Of a DNA stretch of 64,000 nt, positions 17,649-25,402 are shown one piece after another. The first letter of the stretch is position 1, and the number at the start of each line of letters is the position of its first letter. A program made the position numbers and the translations under genes. The DNA comes from UBA12481 sp012523435. GTDB taxonomy: Bacteria; Bacteroidota; Bacteroidia; Bacteroidales; UBA12481. Below the pieces are notes generated by a model. The model saw nothing but the letters and a program-made list of their open reading frames with translations, was not told the DNA's origin and searched no databases. The DNA lies in the NCBI GenBank assembly GCA_028686135.1, contig JAQUCP010000001.1, positions 1-64,000 of the forward strand. The letters are read 5' to 3'.

Positions 17649-19373
17649 TTACTTCACCAGTGCCTGGAATTTAGCTTCTTCGAAATACTTTCCGAACTCC
17701 AGATCGGTTTTTGCCATTTGCTTGAGTTTAGCATCAGCAGCGATGGCATCTTCCAATGATTTGTACATCTGGGCAGTTTGTGCCTGGCGGGCATAAACAA
17801 CCGCTTTCAGATAATTGATCATTGGATCCTGACCAGGAATGCAATCCAAGGTTTTAATGGCCTTGGCGTACTCCTTATTAAGTGTCTGAGCTAAAGCAGC
17901 ATTGAAGAGGCAAGAATTGCCAAAATTGCTAACTGCCTGAGCGTAATTACCTTTATGCAGGTTAATCACACCCATATTTTGCTGAACTTCGTTACCAGCA
18001 GCCCCGGCTCCTCTAAACAGGCCTTCAGCCTTATCATAGTTACCTTCGGCCAAAGCAAGCACTCCAAGGTTATTCAGAATAATCGGATCATTTGCTTTGA
18101 GGGAGTTAGCTTTCTCAATAGCAGTACGGGCGGTGTTCATGTCACCCATTAAAGCAGCAGTCATCCCATAATTGTTCCATGCTCTGTGGCAGTTTGCAAA
18201 CTGGGTGGTAGCTGCTTTGTAAATACCGTTCTGTGCTGTCAGATTATCTGTCAGGGTACCAGCATAGAGAATCTCTTCCTGGGTGAGTTCGCCGGGACGA
18301 GTGGTAGCCAGGCTCAGAAGTTGTTCGTCGGATTTTCCGATGATATCCACGTTTACTGCCAGTTTTGAGCGACGGAGTTGCGGCAGAATCTGATCAGCCA
18401 GTTCGGTGAAAGCAGCGGAAATATTCCGGATTTCACGTTCGCGAACTACCGGGTCACTGTACATCGAGAGTACACGTAAAATCAGGTCTTTATCCTGGAT
18501 ATTGGATTTAGACACCAGTTCCCGGAAACCATCCCAGTCTTCGGCGGTTGACATCAGCTTAAAGAACTCGTCCATTCCGGCCTGGGAAACTTTCATATTT
18601 TCCAGCTCTTTTTTGAAGAAGGCGCTGGCGGTTTTTGAACGTTCGCGGGCCAGTTTATCGTTAAAGGCTAGTTCACCATCAGGGGAGGCATAAGCGGAGA
18701 TATCGATACCTTTGATTTTAACATTTTCCTTGGCATCGGCATCTTTGACCTTATTTTTCAGATCGACCACATCAGAAGCTGTCATCTGGGCTTTCTTCAC
18801 TTCTGCCCGATTGATATCGTACATGATATCAGCATCATAGGTTTCACTCAACACTCGCTGAAACTTATCGGCAGCCTGAATCAGTTGGCCTTTTTCTTTA
18901 GCGAGAAGAGCTGGGGTTGAGATTACCCCGTCGGCAATTTTCACCGGTTCGAACTTAACTTTTGAAGCTTTCATGGAAGCTTCTGATTCGATATAAAGTT
19001 CCGAAACACGCATTGCATGATCGTAAGGTACAGTACCTTCGTAGGTCACTTTGCCACCACTTTTGTAATTGATCACCTTATTATTGGCGGTGACGCTTTC
19101 GCCCTGAAGGGTCATCGGTTTAAATTCAACATCCCCATTGGCCGTTTTCAGAACCGGGGTAGCAACCACTACCGCTTTTTTGTTGAAAAATTTGGCCGGG
19201 TAAGTAGCTTCAATGGCAACATTGACATCTCCACCGTGCATTTCTAGCACGGCCGGGTTAATCTGGTACTTGATGTCCGATGCATTTTTTTGCATCTTCT
19301 TCAGTCCACTGCAACCAGATAGCATAAAAAGGGCCATTACGGCCAGCATTAAGCCTGAGTTGATTTTCTTCAT
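17649..19373 (-). CDS. TPR-repeat lipoprotein
   Basis: The 574-residue protein has a signal peptide with lipobox L-S-G-C (Cys20 from the ATG at 19373). Residues about 30-140 look like beta-sandwich surface domains. Around 205-260 is an OmpA-like stretch (I-D-I-S-A-Y-A-S-P-D-G-E-L-x-x-N-x-x-L-A-x-x-R). The C-terminal 200 residues hold tetratricopeptide repeats (N-N-Y-G-M-T-A-A-L-M-G, L-N-N-L-G-V-L-A-L-A-E-G-N-Y). I recall similar proteins in Bacteroidales but no assigned function; an envelope scaffolding role is inference. The frame extends to 19385, but the chosen ATG gives the normal signal peptide. Confidence 0.85.
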   Translation of the reverse strand: MKKINSGLMLAVMALFMLSGCSGLKKMQKNASDIKYQINPAVLEMHGGDVNVAIEATYPAKFFNKKAVVVATPVLKTANGDVEFKPMTLQGESVTANNKVINYKSGGKVTYEGTVPYDHAMRVSELYIESEASMKASKVKFEPVKIADGVISTPALLAKEKGQLIQAADKFQRVLSETYDADIMYDINRAEVKKAQMTASDVVDLKNKVKDADAKENVKIKGIDISAYASPDGELAFNDKLARERSKTASAFFKKELENMKVSQAGMDEFFKLMSTAEDWDGFRELVSKSNIQDKDLILRVLSMYSDPVVREREIRNISAAFTELADQILPQLRRSKLAVNVDIIGKSDEQLLSLATTRPGELTQEEILYAGTLTDNLTAQNGIYKAATTQFANCHRAWNNYGMTAALMGDMNTARTAIEKANSLKANDPIILNNLGVLALAEGNYDKAEGLFRGAGAAGNEVQQNMGVINLHKGNYAQAVSNFGNSCLFNAALAQTLNKEYAKAIKTLDCIPGQDPMINYLKAVVYARQAQTAQMYKSLEDAIAADAKLKQMAKTDLEFGKYFEEAKFQALVK

Positions 19374-19420
19374 ACTGATCAGCATTATTGTTGTTAGTTA
19401 TATAGATTCCCACATAAGGG

Positions 19421-19428
19421 CAAAAATA
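19421..19428 (-). promoter_or_regulatory. Predicted -7 box of the TPR lipoprotein gene
   Basis: The minus strand reads TATTTTTG, a match to TAnnTTTG, 47 bases upstream of the ATG at 19373. Confidence 0.4.
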
Positions 19429-19501
19429 GTAAACGTTTTGGATTTTTTTCAGGAAACCCGTCAGAAATCGGAGCTTCAGCCAGTAGTTTCGAGGTTCCGG
19501 A

Positions 19502-20161
19502 TCAGGGAATTACCCGGGTTACTCCTAACGGGTAGGTGTGTCCGAAAATTTTATCAATCAGGATAAGGTAATGTTCCTGGTTTTGAACAAAATCGAGTTC
19601 TCTAACATCCATAATCAAAATTCTCAGGTTATTCTCCTGCCGAAAAAAATCAAAATAGCCATTCTGGATTTTGCGCAGGTAATCGACTGTGATAGCTGAT
19701 TCGTATTCCCTTCCACGCCGCCAGATCTGATTAATCAAGTTTTGTGGTTCCTGATGGAGATACACATAGAGATCCGGTTTTGGAAGAGAGGCGTAGATAA
19801 TATGAAAGAGCTGAGAATAAAGGTTATACTCATCTCCGGCCAGGGTATTAGCGGCAAAAATTAGGGATTTCATGAAGTAATAGTCGGCCGTGATCATGGG
19901 CGCGAAGATATCGGGCTCTTGGAGTTCTTTTTTAAGCTGATTATAACGATCGGCCAGAAAGGCCATCTCCACGGGAAAAGCATACCGTTCCTGGTCTTGA
20001 TAGAATTTTGGCAGAAAGGGGTTATCGGCAAATCGTTCCAGGATCAGTCTGCTCCGGTAATCGCGACTAATGCGCTCAGCCAAAGAAGTTTTCCCTGCAC
20101 CGATATTCCCTTCGATCACCAAAAAGCGGTATGGGGTTGGGTATTTTTCTCTGATTTCCAT
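19502..20161 (-). CDS. Deoxynucleoside kinase
   Basis: The 219-residue dNK-type kinase phosphorylates deoxynucleosides for salvage. The P-loop is G-N-I-G-A-G-K-T-S (about residues 18-26). The E-R-F-A-D-N-P-F-L substrate-binding stretch and the lid-type R-R-G-R-E-Y-E segment are present. It lies downstream of pnp but is separated from it by a strong terminator, so it should have its own promoter or low read-through expression. The preferred base (dA, dG or dC) cannot be told. Confidence 0.9.
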   Translation of the reverse strand: MEIREKYPTPYRFLVIEGNIGAGKTSLAERISRDYRSRLILERFADNPFLPKFYQDQERYAFPVEMAFLADRYNQLKKELQEPDIFAPMITADYYFMKSLIFAANTLAGDEYNLYSQLFHIIYASLPKPDLYVYLHQEPQNLINQIWRRGREYESAITVDYLRKIQNGYFDFFRQENNLRILIMDVRELDFVQNQEHYLILIDKIFGHTYPLGVTRVIP

Positions 20162-20165
20162 TCCC

Positions 20166-20199
20166 TAAAAATAGAAAATCCCCGCCAAAGCAGGGATTT
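20166..20199 (-). terminator. Intrinsic terminator after pnp
   Basis: On the minus strand a 10-base-pair stem (AAATCCCTGC / GCGGGGATTT, one G-U pair) with a TTTG loop is followed by TTCTATTTTT. It begins 22 bases after the pnp stop. Confidence 0.88.
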
Positions 20200-20221
20200 C
20201 TCAATAATCTTTATAGGGCTG

Positions 20222-22474
20222 TTAGTGCCTATCAAAGTTTCGCCGTGGACCCCGATCGTTCCGACCGTTTCCTCCGCGCCGATCTCCCCCGCCACGATTG
20301 TCGCGCCCACCTTCTCTCGGGCCCCTTGGACCGCGGCTTTCAGTAGGTTCGACATATCCTTCGGGCTTTTCCAGCAGCGCTTTTCTCGAGAGGCGGTATT
20401 TGCCCGTCTTTTCATCGATCTCGATCAGTTTGACTTCTACTTCCTGTCCCACCTGAAGCTCTTCCTCAACGGTATTCAGGCGTCTCCATGAGATTTCGGA
20501 GATATGGAGCAGTCCCTCTTTTCCGGGAAGGATTTCAACAAATGCTCCGAAAGCCAGGATGGAGACCACCCGACCTTTATAAACCGTATCGACTTCTGGC
20601 ACCTCAATGATTCCGTTAATAATGTCCATAGCAGCGTCAATTGCCTCTTTATCAGGAGCTGCCACTTCGATGTAACCAAATCCGTCAATTTCTTCAATCG
20701 TAATTACGGTATTGGTACGAGCTTGGATATCCTGAATCACTTTACCTCCTGTACCGATCACAGCGCCGATCATTTCCTTTGGAATCCTCAAGGATTCGAT
20801 TCTCGGAACGTGTGGTTTATAGTCGGCCCGTGGTTCTGCGATCGTCTCGGTGATTTTCCCAAGAATGTGCAAGCGACCCAGCCTGGCCTGTTCCAAAGCC
20901 TGTTGAAGGATTTCATAGGACAGACCGTCCACTTTGATATCCATCTGGCAGGCAGTGATCCCGTCGCTAGTTCCAGTAACTTTAAAGTCCATATCACCCA
21001 GGTGATCTTCGTCTCCGAGGATATCGGAAAGGATGGCATACTTCCCTGATTCGTCAACAACCAGTCCCATGGCGATACCGGAAACCGGTTTCCGGATTTT
21101 CACGCCCGCATCCATCAGCGCCAGTGTTCCGGCACAGACAGTTGCCATAGAGGAAGATCCGTTTGACTCCAGGATATCCGACACGATTCGTATCACATAG
21201 GGGTTGGTTTCTACATCCGGCATGACGGCTTTCAGGGCCCGGTGTGCAAGGTTTCCATGACCGATCTCCCGGCGGCTGATGCCGCGGGCAGGCCGAGCAT
21301 CTCCGGTAGAGAATGGCGGAAAGTTGTAGTGTAGCATAAAGCGGTCTTTCCCCTGCAGCAACACTTCGTCGATGATTTTCTCATCCAGCTTGGTGCCAAG
21401 GGTAACCGTTGTGAGTGATTGGGTTTCACCACGAGTAAAAATCGCAGCTCCGTGTGCTGATGGAAGATAGTCGATCTCACACCAGATGGGCCGAATCTCG
21501 TCGGTCTTCCGACCATCGAGGCGAATTCCTTCGTCGAGCAGCAGCCGGCGGGTAGCTTTTTTCATCACATCATGAAAGTAGCGCTTTACCATGCCAGGTA
21601 CGGTTGGCTCCACCTCTTCTCCAAGGGTGGCCAGAAACTCATCCCGAAGTTGATCCCAGGCGTCGTTCCGCTCCTGCTTGGGCAACTGGGCACGGGCGAT
21701 GTCATAAACCTTCTGATAGCAAGCCTCTTCAACTTGCTTTTTCAAATCATCATCGTTAACCTCGTGACTGTATTCACGCGGCCCTGTGATTCCCAGCTCG
21801 TTCCGAAGCTCAATCTGCGCTCTGCAGTGTTTCTTGATTTCCTGGTGACCAAACTGGATGGCTTCCAACATTTCGGCTTCCGACACCTCTTTCATCTCAC
21901 CCTCAACCATCATGATATTATCTTCAGTTCCGGCGATGATCATATCCAGATCGGCATTCTCAAGATCAGCTCTTGACGGGTTGATCATCATCTCACCATC
22001 GATCCGGGCTACGCGAACCTCGCTGATTGGCCCGCCAAATGGAATAGTAGTCAGCGACATAGCCGCCGAAGCAGCCAGCCCGGCGAGGGCATCCGGCGGA
22101 CAGTTATTGTCGGCCGAGATCAGGTTAATGGTCACAAAAACTTCAGCATGATAATCGTCCGGGAAAAGTGGACGCAGCGCCCGGTCAACCAGGCGTGAGA
22201 TCAGGATTTCATTGTCATTCGGACGGGTCTCACGTTTCAGGAATCCTCCCGGGAAGCGGCCTGCTGATGCAAATTTTTCCTTGTATTCGACACTAAGAGG
22301 CATAAAATCAACCTCTTCTCTTGCCTCCTTGGCAGCACACACCGCTGCCAGGATCATGGTATTACCCATGGTCACTACTACGGATCCGTCGGCCTGCTTG
22401 GCCAATTTGCCGGTCTCGATAGTGATTGTCCGACCATCATTTAACGTAATGGTCTTTTGATATACTTGATGCAT
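20222..22474 (-). CDS. pnp: Polyribonucleotide nucleotidyltransferase (PNPase)
   Basis: This 3'-5' phosphorolytic exoribonuclease acts in RNA turnover. The 750 residues contain two RNase PH cores (about 10-215 and 320-545), separated by the helical domain. A KH domain (I-G-x-x-G-x-x-I, E-M-I-G-A-V-I-G-T-G-G-K) and an S1 domain (Y-K-G-R-V-V-S-I-L-A-F-G-A-F-V) follow. The last roughly 40 residues are a low-complexity Arg-Gly-Asn tail beyond the S1 domain. The order rpsO-pnp is as in E. coli, but a terminator-like hairpin lies between the two genes here. Confidence 0.96.
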   Translation of the reverse strand: MHQVYQKTITLNDGRTITIETGKLAKQADGSVVVTMGNTMILAAVCAAKEAREEVDFMPLSVEYKEKFASAGRFPGGFLKRETRPNDNEILISRLVDRALRPLFPDDYHAEVFVTINLISADNNCPPDALAGLAASAAMSLTTIPFGGPISEVRVARIDGEMMINPSRADLENADLDMIIAGTEDNIMMVEGEMKEVSEAEMLEAIQFGHQEIKKHCRAQIELRNELGITGPREYSHEVNDDDLKKQVEEACYQKVYDIARAQLPKQERNDAWDQLRDEFLATLGEEVEPTVPGMVKRYFHDVMKKATRRLLLDEGIRLDGRKTDEIRPIWCEIDYLPSAHGAAIFTRGETQSLTTVTLGTKLDEKIIDEVLLQGKDRFMLHYNFPPFSTGDARPARGISRREIGHGNLAHRALKAVMPDVETNPYVIRIVSDILESNGSSSMATVCAGTLALMDAGVKIRKPVSGIAMGLVVDESGKYAILSDILGDEDHLGDMDFKVTGTSDGITACQMDIKVDGLSYEILQQALEQARLGRLHILGKITETIAEPRADYKPHVPRIESLRIPKEMIGAVIGTGGKVIQDIQARTNTVITIEEIDGFGYIEVAAPDKEAIDAAMDIINGIIEVPEVDTVYKGRVVSILAFGAFVEILPGKEGLLHISEISWRRLNTVEEELQVGQEVEVKLIEIDEKTGKYRLSRKALLEKPEGYVEPTESRGPRGPREGGRDNRGGGDRRGGNGRNDRGPRRNFDRH

Positions 22475-22496
22475 AATTTCTTTTGGGATAACTCAG

Positions 22497-22528
22497 GAAA
22501 AAAAAAGGCAATCTTAAATTGCCTTTTT
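22497..22528 (-). terminator. Terminator-like hairpin between rpsO and pnp
   Basis: The stem AAAAAGGCAAT (22502-22512) pairs perfectly with 22518-22528 around a 5-base loop. On the minus strand the stem is followed by a long T-run, so this is a classic terminator shape. It ends 23 bases before the pnp start and could limit read-through into pnp. Confidence 0.85.
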
Positions 22529-22537
22529 CTCGAGGTT

Positions 22538-22807
22538 CTATTTACGAAGATTCAAGTCTTTGATAATAGCCCGGTAACGCTCAATATCACGATCCTTCAG
22601 GTAATTCAGAATCCGGCGACGTTTTCCAACCAGGCGAATAAGCGCACGCTGCGTGCTGAAATCTTTCCGATTACGTTTTAAATGTTCGGTCAGATGCGAG
22701 ATACGGTAGGAAAATAGAGCTACCTGGCCCTCTGGGGAACCGGTATCAGTATTAGACTTCCCGTACTTTTCGAAAAAACTCTTTTTCTTTTCTGCTGTTA
22801 AGTACAT
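22538..22807 (-). CDS. rpsO: 30S ribosomal protein S15
   Basis: The 89-residue S15 protein binds 16S rRNA in the central domain of the small subunit. The family signature is present: G-S-P-E-G-Q-V-A-L-F-S-Y-R-I-S-H-L-T-E-H-L, then R-A-L-I-R-L-V-G-K-R-R-R-I-L-N-Y-L. The length is standard. A strong promoter is visible just upstream. Confidence 0.97.
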   Translation of the reverse strand: MYLTAEKKKSFFEKYGKSNTDTGSPEGQVALFSYRISHLTEHLKRNRKDFSTQRALIRLVGKRRRILNYLKDRDIERYRAIIKDLNLRK

Positions 22808-22844
22808 GTCTATTCGTTTAATTATTGGCGTTTAAATAACGCGC

Positions 22845-22873
22845 AAAGATAGAAAATTATCCGGAATAAACAA
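22845..22873 (-). promoter_or_regulatory. Predicted promoter of rpsO
   Basis: On the minus strand TTG (22873-22871) and TATCTTTG (22852-22845) are 18 bases apart, a complete match to the Bacteroidota -33/-7 pattern. The -33 part touches the foot of the terminator of the preceding lipoprotein operon. Confidence 0.65.
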
Positions 22874-22902
22874 GCGACACAATCCCCTGGAATTGTGTCG
22901 CT
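22873..22902 (-). terminator. Terminator of the serpin/lipoprotein operon
   Basis: A perfect 11-base-pair stem, AGCGACACAAT (22873-22883) with ATTGTGTCGCT (22892-22902), and an 8-base loop are followed on the minus strand by TTGTTTATT. It is 30 bases after the stop of the last gene. Confidence 0.8.
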
Positions 22903-22932
22903 ATCAGTAGTTAGACGTCTTATCCGATCGAC

Positions 22933-23612
22933 TTAATAACGATAGGTGTAATCACCGTAGTAGATTGACATTTCCGGACTCCCTCGCATCAGGAAGGCCA
23001 CTTCGCTAAGCCCCGCTATTCTGATGGGATCCAGCGAGTAAGCAAGCCAAACAGTAAACAGAGCCTCACACGTGTCCCCATTGTCCTCATGACTCAACAT
23101 CAACTCTATCGGNNNNNNNNNNNNNNNNNNNNNNNNNNNNNNNNNNNNNNNNNNNNNNNNNNNNNNNNNNNNNNNNNNNNNNNNNNNNNNNNNNNNNNNN
23201 NNNNNNNNNNNNGCATCAGGAAGGCCACTTCGCTAAGCCCCGCTATTCTGATGGGATCCAGCGAGTAAGCAAGCCAAACAGTAAACAGAGCCTCACACGT
23301 GTCCCCATTGTCCTCATGACTCAACATCAACTCTATCGGAGATTGATCTCCTGGAGCTACTGGCACTTTCCAGAGCCTGAACTCATGAGGTTTACAACCA
23401 CCACTGTATTTGACCTGAATCCTCAATGAATCCCCGTCAATGTAGACAGTATCCATCCGGAACTGACCCATGGGCAGGTTTTCAAACGCATCAAGCGTAA
23501 TCATCTCTACCTCGCCTGGTCCCGTAAGCAGATCTTCCGGATCCTGATCCGGGTTACACGCCTGAATAAACATTAGGAGACTGGCTAAGGAGATGCTAAT
23601 GATAAACTTCAT
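22933..23612 (-). CDS. Small lipoprotein of unknown function, interrupted by a false assembly gap
   Basis: The signal peptide ends in a lipobox with Cys19 (F-I-Q-A-C), followed by the acid-rich N-P-D-Q-D-P-E-D. The frame is broken by 100 N (23113-23212), but the 127 bases on the left (22986-23112) repeat exactly at 23213-23339. Removing one copy and the Ns gives a continuous 150-residue protein ending Y-Y-G-D-Y-T-Y-R-Y, with its stop at 22933-22935. Two Cys (G-G-C-K-P-H-E-F and D-T-C-E-A-L-F) probably pair. No named domain is recognised. It is the last gene of the serpin operon, 18 bases after the preceding gene. Confidence 0.75.
23113..23212. other. Assembly gap (100 N) flanked by an exact 127-nt duplication
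   Basis: The bases before the gap (22986-23112) and after it (23213-23339) are identical over 127 positions. The gap is therefore very probably artificial. Confidence 0.9.
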
Positions 23613-23630
23613 TTTAGTATAAGATTAATT

Positions 23631-24134
23631 TTATTGCCACAGGTAGGGATAATAGTTCCTAGTCACACAAACATGCCCTATCGGGTCTTCTCTCAAATCC
23701 ATATTAAAAATCAGCTGGGTCGTGTCTTTTAGAACATAAGGTTCCTCAAAGCGAACCTTGTAAAGCTGTTTCTTCAGATTGTGAACCCGAATCTCCACAT
23801 CGTACAAGCAAAGACACCGACACAGCTCTTCGCGGTCATCTTCGCGAATGATCAGGCTGTCGCCTTTGATCTCAAAATCAACCAGAATCTCTTCGGGGCA
23901 GCAATTAAAAGAGGCATTGTAGTGATTGATAATCAGCACACTATCTCCTTCAAAATTGTACACCACGCATGACTGGTCAAATCCCGGCTGGTTCCCCTTG
24001 ACTCCTGATGGTTCCTTACAGGTCATATCCGTAATGATCGTCAGATAAGGATCTCCCTGCGATCCGATATCGTCAGGTTTACAGGCTACTGCCAGGAGCA
24101 TAAGCACCACAGGGATGATAATTTTGCTTTTCAT
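23631..24134 (-). CDS. Cys-rich lipoprotein, paralogue of 25403-25897
   Basis: The 167-residue lipoprotein (lipobox Cys18, then K-P-D-D) has eight further Cys, at 39, 56, 78, 79, 105, 107, 109 and 156. All eight have counterparts at nearly the same spacing in the gene on the other side of the serpin. The shared blocks are F-N-C-C-P-E, a G-D-S-L-I-I-R-E strand, L-C-x-C-x-C-L-(Y/F)-D and D-P-x-G-x-x-C-V-x-R with a closing tyrosine/proline tail. I know no name for this family. The C-x-C-x-C cluster could bind metal or form disulfides; since the protein is exported, disulfides are more likely. It lies 29 bases after the serpin. Confidence 0.82.
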   Translation of the reverse strand: MKSKIIIPVVLMLLAVACKPDDIGSQGDPYLTIITDMTCKEPSGVKGNQPGFDQSCVVYNFEGDSVLIINHYNASFNCCPEEILVDFEIKGDSLIIREDDREELCRCLCLYDVEIRVHNLKKQLYKVRFEEPYVLKDTTQLIFNMDLREDPIGHVCVTRNYYPYLWQ

Positions 24135-24163
24135 GATGAATTAGTTTAGTCGTTTCTCAATCC

Positions 24164-25387
24164 TCACTCCTCTAACGGGTTAGCAACCCGTCCGATAAAG
24201 AGTACGGATCCGGTTGATCGCTCAGCAATAACAAATAGGAATGGTCTATCGAAAACAAGAAAATTCCCAATGCTGGTAAATTCCACCTCAACCGATGTCA
24301 CTGCAGCCGCCTCTGTTCCCTCTTCATTTACTTCGATAAAAGTCTTATGCCTGACTTCACTAATTTGGAGCCCACCTTCCGGCAGGATTCCGCTAAAATC
24401 AGCCATTGGTGAAAAGGCCTCACCCATACCCATCTGGCAAAGTGCATCATTCAGCTTCTTTTCATAGGCGAACTTAAATTTCGGCAAGCGAAGGATCACC
24501 TCTTCTCTTTCAATATAGGAGGTGATCCATTGGATCCAGTTCTCTGGAGTTAATTCTGCCTCCACATCGGCAACCTTTTTCCCCTCGGATGGAGAAAACA
24601 GGTACATACTCCAGTTGCCATTCCCATAAGGCAACTCAACCGACGTAAACAGCTCATTAGAGAACATATTCAGGTTGGCATTTTGATACATCATGTCAAC
24701 CGTCACATCAGTCCCGTCTTCCAGATGGAACGGAGCCTTTTCCGTATCCCGCTTATCAAACTCGTGCTTCCACATTCCCTTGAAATAGATAGCGTTAATC
24801 AGGAACATAAAAGATTCTGATTTGATTTCTCGGACGATCTCCTTGATTTTCCCCCGTGTTTGATCTTTAACCCATTTGTTGATGATATCCTTGCTGGCTG
24901 GGTTGTTAAAATCCAGCGGATTCACTTGAGCGTTGTAATACTGTTGGTTAGAATTAATGAAATCCTGTAGAACAGTGTATTCCTGTCGATACCAGATCGA
25001 GTTGGCAATATCCAGTGTCACCTTTGGGTCGTGGGAAGTCAGTGCCTCAACAAGAGCTTTGTTGATAGTATTCAGGTCACTCCGCTCAATGCCTGTTGTC
25101 CGCATCCCTTGCTCCATGGCAAGCGCCGTTTCTCCAGCAGCACCATTATAGGTCATAGAGAGAGCTTGAGAAATACTCAATGGACTGATCATCAAGTTTT
25201 TATCTAGATCGGTATCTGCTGTAATCTGTTGATACAGATCAAAGCCAAACTGATTGTCGGCCGTAATAACCTCCCCTGATTTTAAGGGCAATTGGATCGG
25301 ATTTACCTCTTCATCAGGTTTTTCGCAGCCGGCAATGACCACGAACAAACCAAGAAGCATCAATAAAGTAGCAATACGTGTTTTCAT
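24164..25387 (-). CDS. Serpin-family lipoprotein (predicted inhibitory)
   Basis: The 407-residue serine protease inhibitor is anchored by a lipobox (A-G-C, Cys21) followed by E-K-P-D-E-E, which resembles a surface-export signal. The serpin fold is complete, from F-G-F-D-L-Y near the N-terminus through N-A-I-Y-F-K-G-M-W and F-x-K-R-D-T-E-K-A-P-F. The hinge E-E-G-T-E-A-A-A-V-T (355-364) has the small residues that inhibitory serpins need. Lining up with alpha-1-antitrypsin puts P1-P1' at Thr371-Ser372. The C-terminal F-D-R-P-F-L-F-V-I signature is intact. It lies between two Cys-rich paralogues in a four-gene operon. Confidence 0.92.
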   Translation of the reverse strand: MKTRIATLLMLLGLFVVIAGCEKPDEEVNPIQLPLKSGEVITADNQFGFDLYQQITADTDLDKNLMISPLSISQALSMTYNGAAGETALAMEQGMRTTGIERSDLNTINKALVEALTSHDPKVTLDIANSIWYRQEYTVLQDFINSNQQYYNAQVNPLDFNNPASKDIINKWVKDQTRGKIKEIVREIKSESFMFLINAIYFKGMWKHEFDKRDTEKAPFHLEDGTDVTVDMMYQNANLNMFSNELFTSVELPYGNGNWSMYLFSPSEGKKVADVEAELTPENWIQWITSYIEREEVILRLPKFKFAYEKKLNDALCQMGMGEAFSPMADFSGILPEGGLQISEVRHKTFIEVNEEGTEAAAVTSVEVEFTSIGNFLVFDRPFLFVIAERSTGSVLFIGRVANPLEE

Positions 25388-25402
25388 TTGGTGTTTGGTA
25401 TA

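Noticed and set aside
22986..23339. A true direct repeat or mobile-element duplication at the 23.1 kb gap
   Set aside because: The repeat is exactly the same length (127) as at the 36.3 kb gap and sits directly against 100 N in both cases.
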